Assembly: GCA_013361595.1 (NCBI GenBank)
Contig: JABFXT010000874.1
Coordinates: forward strand, 1 to 9,766
Direction of reading: 5' to 3'
DNA: 9,766 nucleotides
From: Nocardia sp.
GTDB taxonomy: Bacteria; Actinomycetota; Actinomycetes; Mycobacteriales; Mycobacteriaceae
The notes under the pieces are model-generated. The model had not been told where the DNA came from, did not search any database, and saw only the letters and a list, made by a program, of their open reading frames with translations. Positions 1 to 7,248 of this stretch are shown piece after piece. A program made the translations under genes and the position numbers. Position 1 is the first letter of the stretch, and the number at the start of each line of letters is the position of its first letter.

Positions 1-737
1 GGATGCTCGGCCGCGATCCCTGGGCGGACGCGGTCGCACTGCACCGGGAGATCGCCTACGTTCCCGGCGATGTGACCCTGTGGCCGTCGCTGAGCGGCGG
101 CGAGACCATCGACCTGCTGGCCTCGATGCGCGGCGGTCTGGATACCGCGCGGCGCGCCGAACTGATCGAACGTTACGAACTCGATCCGCGGAAGAAGGCG
201 CGCACCTACTCCAAGGGCAACCGGCAGAAGGTCGCGCTGGTCTCGGCCTTCTCCTCCAACGCCCGGTTGCTGCTGCTGGACGAGCCGACTTCGGGCCTGG
301 ACCCGCTGATGGAGCAGGTATTCCGGGAATGCGTCGCCGAGGCGGCCGAGCGGGGTGCGACCGTGCTGCTGTCCAGTCACATCCTGTCGGAGGTGGAGGC
401 GCTGTGTGAACGGGTCACCATCATCCGGTCCGGGCGCACGGTGGAGAGCGGGACGCTGTCGTCCATGCGACACCTGAGCCGTACCTCCATCACCGCGGAA
501 CTCACCGGCGATCCCGGTGATATCGCGGCGATCCCGGGGGTGGCCGATTTCAGCATGGACGACCACACCCTCCGCTGCCAGGTCGACGGCGAACATCTCG
601 CCGAACTCATCCGCGTGCTCGGCGATACCGGCGTCAGCAGCCTGACCAGCCGGCCGCCGACCCTGGAAGAACTGTTCATGCGCCACTACTCGGTCAACGA
701 CCGGGAGGCCGGCGAACTCGAGGGAGCCTGGAAATGA
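1..737 (+). CDS. ABC exporter ATP-binding subunit (5' partial)
   Basis: Nucleotide-binding subunit of an ABC-2 type exporter; it hydrolyses ATP at the inner membrane face to drive the permease encoded next. The reading frame is open to the window edge. The ATG at position 3 is very unlikely to be the true start, because the Walker A loop and roughly the first 60 residues are missing. Numbered from that Met, I see a degenerate ABC signature YSKGNRQK (69-76), Walker B LLLLDEP (89-95), D-loop SGLD (97-100) and H-loop His126 in LLSSH. The Q-loop region reads AYVPGD, with no glutamine, as in several antibiotic-exporter ATPases. The C-terminal ~90 residues form the variable domain typical of drug/polyketide exporters. 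The stop overlaps the permease start (ATGA, 734-737), implying translational coupling. The pair resembles M. tuberculosis Rv1218c/Rv1217c, linked to drug efflux; the substrate here is unknown. Confidence 0.93.
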   Translation, partial: MLGRDPWADAVALHREIAYVPGDVTLWPSLSGGETIDLLASMRGGLDTARRAELIERYELDPRKKARTYSKGNRQKVALVSAFSSNARLLLLDEPTSGLDPLMEQVFRECVAEAAERGATVLLSSHILSEVEALCERVTIIRSGRTVESGTLSSMRHLSRTSITAELTGDPGDIAAIPGVADFSMDDHTLRCQVDGEHLAELIRVLGDTGVSSLTSRPPTLEELFMRHYSVNDREAGELEGAWK

Positions 738-2389
738 CGACAGCTGTCGCCGGAGCACGGCACAGCGTGCTCGACTACCGGCCGGGCCGCACTGGATTCA
801 CCGGAACCGCCCGGTTGCTGCGCCTGTATCTGCGTCGCGACCGGATCGTGGCGCCGCTGTGGATTCTGCTGCTGTCCCTACCGCTCGGTGCGGTCTATGT
901 GGCCAGTATCGAATCGGTGTACCCCACCGAGGCCGACCGTGCCTCGTTCGCCGCCACCATTCTGGCCAGTCCCGCACAGCTGGCGATGTACGGGCCGATC
1001 TACAACACCTCGATCGGCGCGGTGGGTATCTGGAAAGCCGGGATGTTCCACACCCTGATCGCGGTGGCCACCATCCTCACGATCATCCGGCACACACGGG
1101 CCGAGGAAGAGACCGGGCGCAGCGAGATCCTGGCCTCCACCTCCGTGGGCCGCTATGCGAATCTGACGGCTGCGCTGCTGCTGGCCGTCTGCGGCTCGGT
1201 GCTCACGGGTCTGCTCGGCGCGGTGAGCCTGACCGCGGCCGATGTCCCGGCGAGCGGTTCGCTGGCCTTCGGGCTCGCGCTGGCCGGATCCGGCACGGTG
1301 TTCGCGGCCGTGGCCGCGGTCACGGCGCAGGTCTGCACCGGCGCCCGGCTGGCCCGGGGGCTGGCCTTCGCGGTGCTCGCGATCACCTTCACGCTCCGGG
1401 CGATCGGCGACGCCCGGGCGGGAGCGGGCCCGGTGAGTCCGCTGACCTGGCTGTCGCCGCAGGGATGGTCGCTACAGATCCGCCCGTACGCCGGTGACCG
1501 CTGGTGGGTGCTGCTGTTGCATCTCGTCCTGCTGGTGGTGCTGGTAACGGTCGCGTACGCCCTGTTGCGCCACCGCGACGTCGGGGCGGGGCTCATCGCG
1601 GAACGACTGGGCGCACCGGCTGCGGGTGCGGACCTGGCCGGACCGTTCGGCCTGGCCGTGCGGTTGCAGCGCGGCACACTGCTGGCCTGGTCGATCGGTG
1701 TCGGGCTCTACGGCCTGGTGATCGGCAGCGTGGTGGCGGGTATCGGGGACAGCTTCGCCGAGAACGAGACATTGCGCAATCTGATCACCCGGATGGGCGG
1801 TTCGGAGTCGATCGAGGATTCGTTCATCTCCTACGCCTTCACGATGCTGGGGGTCGCGGGTGCCGCCTACGCTGTCTCGGCCACGCTGCGACTGTTCAGC
1901 GAAGAGAACGGGCATCAGGCCGAGTCGGTGCTCAGCGGTGCCGTCGGCCGGCTGCGCTGGGCCGCGTCCCATCTGGCGTTCTCGCTCGGCGGCCCCGTGG
2001 TGATCATGTCGACCGCCGGACTGCTCGGTGGCCTCGCCTACGGCATCGCCAAGGACGATATCGGTGGCGAACTGCCCGGAGTCGTGGGCGCGGCGCTGGT
2101 CCAGCTGCCGGCGATCTGGTTCTTCGCCGGCGTGACGCTGGCGCTGTTCGGGCTCGTACCACGCTGGACACCGGTGGCGTGGGGTCTGCTGACCGCCGCC
2201 ATCGCCGTTTTCCTGCTGGGTTCGTTCTCCGGCGCGCCGCAGTGGTTCCGTGATCTGGAACCGTTCAGTCACGCACCGAAGGTGCCGGGGTCCGAGTTCA
2301 GCGCGACTCCGGTCGTCGCGGTCACGGTGATAGCCGCGAAACTGCTCGCGGCCGGGCTCGCCGGTATGCGCGGTCGCGATATCCGCTGA
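734..2389 (+). CDS. ABC exporter permease, polyketide/drug-exporter type
   Basis: 551-residue integral membrane partner of the preceding ATPase, probably exporting a hydrophobic compound; the substrate cannot be read from sequence. By eye there are about 12 hydrophobic helices (roughly 40-58, 98-118, 142-168, 178-200, 205-222, 257-278, 315-336, 366-385, 415-437, 445-475, 480-500, 526-546), as expected for the COG3559-like family of putative polyketide-antibiotic exporters (~530-550 residues). The protein looks like two fused six-helix halves: [16 protein letters not shown] (125-140) matches [17 protein letters not shown] (390-406), and each half later carries a proline/aromatic segment (SPQGW near 241-245; EPFSHAP near 509-515). 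The ATG start is supported by GGGAG about 7 nt upstream and by the 4-bp overlap with the ATPase gene. Transcription probably ends at the hairpin 12 bp past the stop. Confidence 0.92.
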   Translation: MTTAVAGARHSVLDYRPGRTGFTGTARLLRLYLRRDRIVAPLWILLLSLPLGAVYVASIESVYPTEADRASFAATILASPAQLAMYGPIYNTSIGAVGIWKAGMFHTLIAVATILTIIRHTRAEEETGRSEILASTSVGRYANLTAALLLAVCGSVLTGLLGAVSLTAADVPASGSLAFGLALAGSGTVFAAVAAVTAQVCTGARLARGLAFAVLAITFTLRAIGDARAGAGPVSPLTWLSPQGWSLQIRPYAGDRWWVLLLHLVLLVVLVTVAYALLRHRDVGAGLIAERLGAPAAGADLAGPFGLAVRLQRGTLLAWSIGVGLYGLVIGSVVAGIGDSFAENETLRNLITRMGGSESIEDSFISYAFTMLGVAGAAYAVSATLRLFSEENGHQAESVLSGAVGRLRWAASHLAFSLGGPVVIMSTAGLLGGLAYGIAKDDIGGELPGVVGAALVQLPAIWFFAGVTLALFGLVPRWTPVAWGLLTAAIAVFLLGSFSGAPQWFRDLEPFSHAPKVPGSEFSATPVVAVTVIAAKLLAAGLAGMRGRDIR

Positions 2390-2400
2390 TCGTTCGCCAT

Positions 2401-2437
2401 CCGATGTGTCCCCTTTCACCGAGAGGGGGCACATCGG
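2401..2437. terminator. Hairpin terminator between convergent permease and glgC genes
   Basis: Arms 2401-2414 and 2424-2437 pair over 14 positions. The only non-Watson-Crick position is T2409 with G2429, which is a G-U wobble in the rightward transcript and an A-C mismatch in the leftward one. Two further pairs can close the loop (2415/2423 wobble, 2416/2422). No T-tract follows on either side, as is common in high-GC actinobacteria. It begins 12 bp after the permease stop and ends 12 bp before the end of glgC, so it can serve both genes, with better pairing for the permease transcript. Confidence 0.75.
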
Positions 2438-2449
2438 TGTCCGGGCCGG

Positions 2450-3664
2450 TCAGACCCAGGTGCCCTTGCCGACCGTGACCACCCCGCCGTTGCTGATGGC
2501 GAAACGGGACCGGTCGCGCTCCAGATCCACGCCGATGATCTCCCCCTCGGAGACCATCACGTTCTTGTCCAGGATCGCGCGCCGGACCACCGCGCCGCGG
2601 CCGATCCGGACCCCGGGCATCAACACACTGCCCTCGACGGTCGCGCCGTCGTCGACCACCACATTGGCGCTCAACACCGAATTGCGCACCGTCGCCGCCG
2701 ACAGGATGCTGCCCGCCCCCACGATCGATTCCTGGGCCAGCCCGCCCCGCGCGAATTTCGCCGGCGGCAGGTTCTCCGCGGCGCCCCGGATGGGCCAGTG
2801 CCGGTTGTACAGGTTGAACACCGGATTCACCGACACCAGATCCATATGCGCCTCGTAGAAGGCATCGATGGTGCCGACATCGCGCCAGTAGCCGCGGTCG
2901 CGATCGGTGGCACCGGGCACCTCGTTGTCGGCGAAATCGTAGACCGCTGCCTGGCTCGCGGAGACCAGGTTCGGAATGATGTCGCCGCCCATATCGTGGT
3001 CGGAATCGGAATCCTCGGCGTCGGCCTTGATCGAGTCCACCAGCACCTTGGTGGTGAACACATAGTTGCCCATCGAGGCGAAGGTCGAATTCGGGTCGTC
3101 GGGGATGCCGGGCGGATGGCTCGGCTTTTCCAGAAAACCGATGATGCGACCGGATTCGTCGGAATCTATACAGCCGAAAGCGCCCGCCTCGCTACGAGGT
3201 ACCCGGATACCGGCCACGGTCACCCCGGCGCCGGAATCGATGTGATGGGCCACCATCTGTTCCGGGTCCATCCGGTAGACGTGGTCGGCGCCGAACACCA
3301 CGATGTAATCCGGGTCCTCGTCGTAGATGAGATTCAGCGATTGCATGATCGCGTCGGCGCTGCCGGTGTACCAGCGCGGACCGAGCCGTTGCTGCGCGGG
3401 GACCGGCGTGATGTATTCACCGGCGAATCCGGACAGGCGCCAGGTCTGCGAGATATGCCGGTCCAGCGAATGCGATTTGTACTGGGTGAGCACACAGATC
3501 CGAAGGAAGCCGGCATTGACGAGATTACTGAGCACGAAGTCGATGAGGCGATAGGCGCCGCCGAACGGGACGGCCGGTTTGGCCCGGTCGGCAGTCAGCG
3601 GAAAGAGTCGCTTGCCCTCGCCACCGGCGAGCACGATTCCTAGTACGTGCGGCTGGCTCCTCAC
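2450..3664 (-). CDS. glgC: Glucose-1-phosphate adenylyltransferase (ADP-glucose pyrophosphorylase)
   Basis: Cytosolic enzyme making ADP-glucose and pyrophosphate from ATP and glucose-1-phosphate, the committed step to glycogen and, in mycobacteria, to maltose-1-phosphate-derived alpha-glucan. The 404-residue protein has the usual length. Visible landmarks: the nucleotide-binding loop [13 protein letters not shown] (12-24) with the [16 protein letters not shown] segment (28-43); GSADAI (101-106); the metal/sugar loop GADHVYRMD (125-133); FLEKP (177-181); and a C-terminal left-handed beta-helix with hexapeptide-like repeats (about 310-375). The start is GTG at 3664. It has no Shine-Dalgarno but sits 6 nt after a TAGTTT -10 box, suggesting a leaderless mRNA. 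It is divergent from glgA/glgM, which uses its product, and convergent with the ABC permease gene. Allosteric control by sugar phosphates is known for the family but not tested by reading. Confidence 0.97.
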   Translation of the reverse strand: MRSQPHVLGIVLAGGEGKRLFPLTADRAKPAVPFGGAYRLIDFVLSNLVNAGFLRICVLTQYKSHSLDRHISQTWRLSGFAGEYITPVPAQQRLGPRWYTGSADAIMQSLNLIYDEDPDYIVVFGADHVYRMDPEQMVAHHIDSGAGVTVAGIRVPRSEAGAFGCIDSDESGRIIGFLEKPSHPPGIPDDPNSTFASMGNYVFTTKVLVDSIKADAEDSDSDHDMGGDIIPNLVSASQAAVYDFADNEVPGATDRDRGYWRDVGTIDAFYEAHMDLVSVNPVFNLYNRHWPIRGAAENLPPAKFARGGLAQESIVGAGSILSAATVRNSVLSANVVVDDGATVEGSVLMPGVRIGRGAVVRRAILDKNVMVSEGEIIGVDLERDRSRFAISNGGVVTVGKGTWV

Positions 3665-3676
3665 AGTGCCAAACTA
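3665..3676 (-). promoter_or_regulatory. Leaderless -10 promoter element of glgC
   Basis: Read on the minus strand, TAGTTT (3676-3671) fits the actinobacterial -10 consensus TANNNT and is followed by 6 nt before the GTG at 3664, which places the transcription start on the first base of the start codon. No purine-rich ribosome binding site lies between. No clear TTGAC-like -35 is visible near 3694-3699. Confidence 0.5.
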
Positions 3677-3687
3677 CCGAACGAGGT

Positions 3688-3705
3688 GGTCGGCGGGCAT
3701 CGACC
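3688..3705. promoter_or_regulatory. Candidate operator: inverted repeat centred between divergent glg promoters
   Basis: GGTCG (3688-3692) and CGACC (3701-3705) form a 5-bp inverted repeat with an 8-nt spacer, centred at about 3696.5. The midpoint of the two start codons (3664 and 3728) and of the two -10 boxes is 3696. The predicted -35 regions of both promoters fall on the same bases here, so a bound protein could affect both genes. The arms are short and GC-rich, and an alternative pairing (GGCGG 3692-3696 with CCGCC 3704-3708) exists, so this remains a weak call. Confidence 0.25.
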
Positions 3706-3715
3706 GCCCGGCGGC

Positions 3716-3727
3716 TACCGTGAATTC
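3716..3727 (+). promoter_or_regulatory. Leaderless -10 promoter element of glgA/glgM
   Basis: TACCGT (3716-3721) fits TANNNT and is followed by 6 nt (GAATTC) before the GTG at 3728, so transcription would begin at that start codon. There is no Shine-Dalgarno in front of the GTG. The arrangement mirrors the glgC promoter on the other strand. A convincing -35 was not found. Confidence 0.5.
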
Positions 3728-4945
3728 GTGAGTTCCGGTTCCAGCGCCGCGGCCGAGTCGTCCGCAGTCGATGAGCTACGGGTGGCGATGCTGACCCGAG
3801 AGTTTCCACCCGAGGTCTATGGGGGCGCGGGTGTCCATGTCACCGAACTGGTGACGCGGCTGCGGCGGATGAGCGCGGTGACCGTGCACTGTATGGGTGC
3901 GCCCCGCGACGATGCCCACGTGCACGACCCCGATCGGGCTCTCGACGGCGCGAATCCCGCGCTGCGGATGATGTCGGCGCAGCTACGGATGGCCGATTCG
4001 GTCGGCGCCGTGGACGTGGTCCATTCACATACCTGGTACTCGGGGTTGGCCGGCCATCTGGCCGCCACGCTGTACGGGATCCCCCATGTGGTCACCACGC
4101 ATTCCCTGGAGCCGCGCCGCCCGTGGAAGGCCGAACAGCTGGGTGGCGGCTATCGGCTCTCGTCCTGGTCGGAACTCAATGCGCTGGAGCACGCCGACGC
4201 CGTGATCGCGGTGAGCGACTGGATGCGCGCGGACGTACTGGACGCGTATCCCGCGCTGGACCCGACGCGGGTGCACGTCGTGCGCAACGGGATCGACCCC
4301 GGGATCTGGCATCCCGGTCCACCGGCACCCGGCACCCGCCGGATTCTCGACGAACTCGGCGTGGCCGCGGATCGGCCGCTGGCCGTGTTCGTCGGCCGGA
4401 TCACCCGGCAGAAAGGAGTCGGCCACCTGCTGGCGGCGGCGCGCGATATCGACCCGGAGATCCAGCTCGTGCTGTGTGCGGGCGCCCCGGACACCCCGGC
4501 ACTGGAAGCGGAGGTCGCGGCGGCGGTGGCCGGGCTGCACCGCCGCCGGGGCAATGTGTTCTGGGTCCGGGAAATGCTGCCCACCGAACAGATACGGCAG
4601 TTGCTGGCGGCTGCCACGGTATTCGTCTGCCCTTCGGTCTACGAGCCGCTCGGAATCGTGAACCTCGAGGCCATGGCGTGTTCGACCGCGGTGATCGCCT
4701 CGGATGTCGGTGGGATACCCGAGGTGGTGGCCGACGGGCGAACCGGCCGCCTGGTGCATTTCGCGGCGGGGAAGACCGATACCTACGAACGCGATCTGGC
4801 GGCCGCGATCAATGAGCTGGCGGTCGACCGGGCAGCGGCGGCCGATCTGGGCGCGGCCGGTCGACGACGCGCCCAGGCCGAATTCGACTGGCACCGGATC
4901 GCCGAACAGACTTTGGCCGTGTACCGCACTGTCTGCAAACGCTGA
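3728..4945 (+). CDS. glgM: ADP-glucose-dependent glycosyltransferase, GlgA/GlgM (Corynebacteriales glycogen synthase type)
   Basis: Cytosolic GT-B glycosyltransferase of the actinobacterial 'glycogen synthase' group (Rv1212c type). In mycobacteria this enzyme is mainly a maltose-1-phosphate synthase (GlgM) that joins ADP-glucose to glucose-1-phosphate, feeding GlgE glucan synthesis; older annotations call it glgA. Numbered from GTG 3728 (405 residues): N-terminal acceptor loop PPEVYGGAGVHVTEL (27-41), HSHTWYSGLAGH (99-110), interdomain HVVRNGIDPGIW (183-194), FVGRITRQKG (221-230) and the donor-site EX7E motif EPLGIVNLE (306-314) preceded by CPSVY. The frame is open back to a GTG at 3647 that would overlap glgC; I prefer 3728 because of its leaderless -10 box, and the family normally begins close to RVAMLTRE (GTG 3782 is a further option). 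It is divergent from glgC, whose product it uses. GlgA versus GlgM cannot be settled by reading. Confidence 0.93.
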   Translation: MSSGSSAAAESSAVDELRVAMLTREFPPEVYGGAGVHVTELVTRLRRMSAVTVHCMGAPRDDAHVHDPDRALDGANPALRMMSAQLRMADSVGAVDVVHSHTWYSGLAGHLAATLYGIPHVVTTHSLEPRRPWKAEQLGGGYRLSSWSELNALEHADAVIAVSDWMRADVLDAYPALDPTRVHVVRNGIDPGIWHPGPPAPGTRRILDELGVAADRPLAVFVGRITRQKGVGHLLAAARDIDPEIQLVLCAGAPDTPALEAEVAAAVAGLHRRRGNVFWVREMLPTEQIRQLLAAATVFVCPSVYEPLGIVNLEAMACSTAVIASDVGGIPEVVADGRTGRLVHFAAGKTDTYERDLAAAINELAVDRAAAADLGAAGRRRAQAEFDWHRIAEQTLAVYRTVCKR

Positions 4946-4964
4946 GCCCGGCGGCCGTGCTCAG
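4942..4964. terminator. Bidirectional hairpin spanning both stop codons of convergent glgA/glgM and glbN
   Basis: CTGAGC (4942-4947) pairs with GCTCAG (4959-4964), and CGG (4949-4951) with CCG (4955-4957), giving 9 bp with one C/T mismatch and a 3-nt loop. The left arm contains the glgA/glgM stop (4943-4945) and the right arm the glbN stop (4961-4963). Only 15 bp separate the two genes, so no other terminator fits. There is no T-tract. Confidence 0.4.
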
Positions 4965-5368
4965 GCCGAGGACGAACCCGAGGTGATGTCGTCGGCGAGC
5001 GGGGCCACCGCCGCGATGATCTGAGCGACGGTCTCCTCGCCGACGCCGGCCGCGGTCAGCGAATCCGTCAGATGACCGGCGACCAAGCCGAAATGACGCG
5101 AGGTGATTCCGCGCCCCTGATGCACCTGTTTCATCGGCGCACCCGTATAGGGTTCGGGTCCGCCGAGTGCCGCCGCGAAGAATTCGACCTGTTTACCTCG
5201 GAGCCGGGACATATTCGTCCCGCTGAAGAAACCGGCCAGTTCCTCGTCGGCGAGGACCCGGGTGTAGAAATCGGCGACAACCGCTTCGAGCGCCTCGTGG
5301 CCGCCGATCTGCTCGTAGATGGTGGTCGTGGTGGTGTCTTTCCGTTTGCCGAATGTCGGTATCCGCAT
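4961..5368 (-). CDS. glbN: Group I truncated haemoglobin (trHbN/GlbN)
   Basis: 135-residue cytosolic haem protein of the 2-over-2 globin fold. In M. tuberculosis the close relative GlbN (trHbN) converts NO plus O2 to nitrate, protecting respiration from NO. I recognise the typical IGGHEA start of the fold, Tyr35 (B10), Phe47/Phe48 at CD1, Leu56 (E7), Gln60 (E11), the strongly conserved [12 protein letters not shown] stretch (69-80) and proximal His83 (F8) in QVHQGRG. Tyr-B10 and Gln-E11 are the ligand-stabilising pair of trHbN. The pre-A tail ([10 protein letters not shown] then five Thr) is basic and about as long as the functional pre-A segment of the M. tuberculosis protein. The ATG at 5368 gives that tail; an ATG at 5381 is in another frame. 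No good Shine-Dalgarno, promoter or NO-responsive site is recognisable in the 116 bp upstream. It lies between rlmA and convergent glgA/glgM. Confidence 0.95.
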   Translation of the reverse strand: MRIPTFGKRKDTTTTTIYEQIGGHEALEAVVADFYTRVLADEELAGFFSGTNMSRLRGKQVEFFAAALGGPEPYTGAPMKQVHQGRGITSRHFGLVAGHLTDSLTAAGVGEETVAQIIAAVAPLADDITSGSSSA

Positions 5369-5455
5369 ACATCCAGCACATCAGGGCGGTGTTACCCGGT
5401 GATCAGGTCGGCGTCGCGAGTGGATTGCTCTGTGTACCAGCGTGATTGCCCCGTT

Positions 5456-5483
5456 CTCACCGCGGCCGTGCGCGATCGGTGAG
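5456..5483 (-). terminator. Possible hairpin terminator after rlmA
   Basis: CTCACCG (5456-5462) and CGGTGAG (5477-5483) form a perfect 7-bp stem with a 14-nt GC-rich loop, starting 1 nt after the rlmA stop on the minus strand. There is no T-tract downstream. It would separate rlmA from glbN; the remaining ~87 bp before glbN shows no other recognisable element. Confidence 0.35.
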
Positions 5484-5484
5484 G

Positions 5485-6354
5485 TCAGGTGGGTAGATAG
5501 GTCCCCACGGTGACCGAGGCGGTGACCTCGACCGATTCCGGAAGGCGGGCGATCCGTTCGCCGGCCGAGTCCGCGTGGTGCGCGGACGGGCCCATCGCCA
5601 CCAGGTTCGCGATATCGGCGCGGGGGAGGGTCATCGGGTATTCGATCGTCCGATGTTCGGCGCGGACGAACCGGCCGTCCAGGGCGGCGGCGAGACGCCG
5701 GTCCTTCTCCGGATCGACGGTGACCATACCGATCGGCTCGATCAGTTCGGCGAGATGGGCGACGGTGGGTGTGACGACGATATAGCGGCCGCCGGGGGCC
5801 AGTATTCGCGAGACCGCGGCGGGATTCCGGGGGGCGAACACGGATAACACGGCGGTGAGTGTGCGGTCCCGGATCGGCAGGCCGCGCCAGGCATCGGCCA
5901 CCACCGCCGCCGCACGCGGATGGACGCGGGCGCATCGGCGCCCGGCGGGTTTGGCGATATCCAATCCGATACCGCGGGCGGCCGGAAAGGCGTCGAGAAC
6001 GCGTGCCAGATAGTAGCCGGTACCCGCACCGATATCCGCGAGGATTTCCGGGGCGTCCGGATCGTATCCGGTCGTCGCGGCCGTAGCGATCGCGTCGGCT
6101 ACCGGCTCGAAATATCCGGCACCTTGAAAAGCGGCTCGCGCATCGAGCATGGCGGCGGTATCGCCCGTCGCTTTGGTGGCGGCACCGGTGAGCAGGCTGA
6201 CATAGCCCTGCCGGGCGATATCGAAACTGTGCCCGTGCGCGCAGCGCAGCGTTCCTGCCGCCGACGCCAAGCCGCGGTCGCATTCGGGGCAGCTCAGTAC
6301 CTCGGCGACCGCGGCGAGCGCCGACTGTTCGGCTACCTGTTCAGCTGGTGACAC
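5485..6354 (-). CDS. rlmA: 23S rRNA (guanine-N1) methyltransferase, RlmA/TlrB type
   Basis: SAM-dependent methyltransferase of the RlmA family. Gram-negative RlmA(I) methylates G745 and the Gram-positive/actinobacterial RlmA(II)/TlrB methylates G748 in helix 35 of 23S rRNA, the latter contributing to tylosin-type macrolide resistance. The 289-residue protein begins with a zinc finger (Cys22, Cys25, Cys38, His42 in CPEC...CAHGHSF), followed by DIARQGYVSLL. It then has a Rossmann-fold methyltransferase domain with SAM motif I LADIGAGTGYYLARVLD (105-121), acidic LD at the end of strand 2 (131-132), and VLSVFAPRNP (169-178). The GTG start at 6354 overlaps the end of the DUF3117 gene by 14 bp in a different frame and has no Shine-Dalgarno, so translation is probably coupled. 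The N-terminal ~20 residues before the zinc finger exceed those of E. coli RlmA, so a slightly later start is possible. Which guanine is modified is inferred from taxonomy only. Confidence 0.92.
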   Translation of the reverse strand: MSPAEQVAEQSALAAVAEVLSCPECDRGLASAAGTLRCAHGHSFDIARQGYVSLLTGAATKATGDTAAMLDARAAFQGAGYFEPVADAIATAATTGYDPDAPEILADIGAGTGYYLARVLDAFPAARGIGLDIAKPAGRRCARVHPRAAAVVADAWRGLPIRDRTLTAVLSVFAPRNPAAVSRILAPGGRYIVVTPTVAHLAELIEPIGMVTVDPEKDRRLAAALDGRFVRAEHRTIEYPMTLPRADIANLVAMGPSAHHADSAGERIARLPESVEVTASVTVGTYLPT

Positions 6355-6508
6355 TCTTCAATTCGTCACCGAGTGCTGCGGCTTCGTCGGGCGTGAGTTC
6401 TACGACCAGACGCCCGCCACCCTCGAGTGGGACCCGCATGACGATCCCACGGCCTTCCTTGGTTGCCTCGAGGGGACCGTCCCCGGTACGGGGCTTCATG
6501 GCCGCCAT
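6341..6508 (-). CDS. DUF3117 small conserved actinobacterial protein (Rv1211 type)
   Basis: A 55-residue acidic protein starting MAAMKPRTGDGPLEATKEG, continuing with GRGIVMRVPLEGGGRLVVEL, and ending in TPDEAAALGDELKSVTS. It is nearly identical, from memory, to M. tuberculosis Rv1211. DUF3117 proteins are widespread in actinobacteria. Rv1211 has been described as calmodulin-like, but I see no standard EF-hand loop here, and the function should be treated as unknown. The ATG at 6508 has an excellent Shine-Dalgarno, GGAGGGAG (6522-6515), 6 nt upstream, the strongest in the window. The stop lies inside the beginning of rlmA. The 158-bp gap upstream toward tagA contains a terminator-like hairpin but no -10 element I can defend, the nearest candidate being CATACA about 35 nt before the start. 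Its position directly after tagA matches the mycobacterial gene order. Confidence 0.95.
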   Translation of the reverse strand: MAAMKPRTGDGPLEATKEGRGIVMRVPLEGGGRLVVELTPDEAAALGDELKSVTS

Positions 6509-6576
6509 CCTCTGCTCCCTCCAGATCTGCGCTGTATGCTGCGCACTTGCTCGGAACTCCAGTTGTCACCAACCGG

Positions 6577-6605
6577 GCGGTCCGTCGGCTGAGACGACGG
6601 ACCGC
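6577..6605 (-). terminator. Perfect 11-bp hairpin terminator after tagA
   Basis: GCGGTCCGTCG (6577-6587) and CGACGGACCGC (6595-6605) pair without mismatch around a 7-nt loop, 61 nt past the tagA stop. No T-run follows on either strand, so intrinsic termination would be of the U-poor actinobacterial kind. It separates the transglycosylase-mrp-divIVA-tagA run from DUF3117-rlmA; alternatively it is a structured leader of DUF3117. Confidence 0.55.
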
Positions 6606-6666
6606 ACTCGATCCATTCTTCCCTATCGCATGAGATGACGGACACTCGACGTCCAAATGTGATCGG

Positions 6667-7248
6667 TCAGCCGACCGCGGCCTGCCGGGTATCGACCCAG
6701 CATTCGGCCAGGTGGTCGTCGACCATGCCGGTGGCCTGCATCAGCGCGTACGCGGTGGTCGGCCCGACGAAACGGAAACCGCGACGCTTCAATTCTTTTG
6801 CCAGTGCGATGGATTCGGGTGTCGTCGCCGGGATATCGGACAAAGCATGTGGCCGTGGGCGCGTCGGTGGCGCGAACGACCACAGCAATTCGTCGAGGCC
6901 GATATCCAGATCGCGCGCGACTTTCGCATTGGCGATACATGCGTCTATTTTGGCGCGATTGCGCACAATTGCGGCGTCGGCGAGTAGGCGCTCCCGATCC
7001 GTGTCGTCGAACTCCGCGACCCGGTCGATGACGAATCCGGCGAATGCCTCCCGGAAAGCGGGTCGTTTACGCAGGATCGTGATCCACGCCAGCCCCGATT
7101 GGAAGGCTTCCAGGCACAGGCGCTCGAACAGCGCGTCGTCACCGTGGAGTGGGCGGCCCCACTCCTGGTCGTGGTAGTCCCGGTACAGCTGGGATTCCAC
7201 CGACCACCCACAGCGCACGAGCGTATCGGCCGCCGCCGTCGCGGTCAC
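6667..7248 (-). CDS. tagA: DNA-3-methyladenine glycosylase I
   Basis: Base-excision repair enzyme (TAG family, helix-hairpin-helix superfamily) that removes 3-methyladenine from alkylated DNA. From the chosen GTG at 7248 it has 193 residues, matching the family's ~190. The structural zinc ligands of E. coli TAG (Cys4, His17, His175, Cys179) have counterparts at Cys13, His26, His179 and Cys183 with the same spacing, and the active-site Glu38 corresponds to Glu47 in CLEAFQSGLAW (45-55). Other landmarks: RDYHDQEWGRPL (23-34), ITILRKR (56-62), ADAAIVRNRAKI (90-101) and RFVGPTTAYALMQATGMVDDH (159-179). The open frame runs further back to 7350, but that extension is an Arg/Gly/Pro-rich translation of the upstream gene's other frame. 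The GTG overlaps the stop of the DivIVA-like gene by 4 bp (GTGA), indicating translational coupling. Confidence 0.95.
   Translation of the reverse strand: MTATAAADTLVRCGWSVESQLYRDYHDQEWGRPLHGDDALFERLCLEAFQSGLAWITILRKRPAFREAFAGFVIDRVAEFDDTDRERLLADAAIVRNRAKIDACIANAKVARDLDIGLDELLWSFAPPTRPRPHALSDIPATTPESIALAKELKRRGFRFVGPTTAYALMQATGMVDDHLAECWVDTRQAAVG

Noticed and set aside
1472..2434. Minus-strand open frame opposite the permease
   Set aside because: Low-complexity Arg/Gln/Gly-rich translation without domains; the permease frame has clear helices and a ribosome site.
3647..3727. Longer glgA/glgM start at GTG 3647
   Set aside because: It would overlap the glgC coding start and add a tail with no family resemblance; GTG 3728 has a leaderless promoter spacing.
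5369..5455. NO-responsive or other promoter element ahead of glbN
   Set aside because: No TANNNT box at useful spacing, no Shine-Dalgarno and no regulator palindrome that I could defend.
5381..6283. Minus-strand 300-codon frame overlapping rlmA
   Set aside because: Arg/Gly/Pro-rich out-of-frame reading of rlmA; the rlmA frame has a zinc finger and SAM motif.
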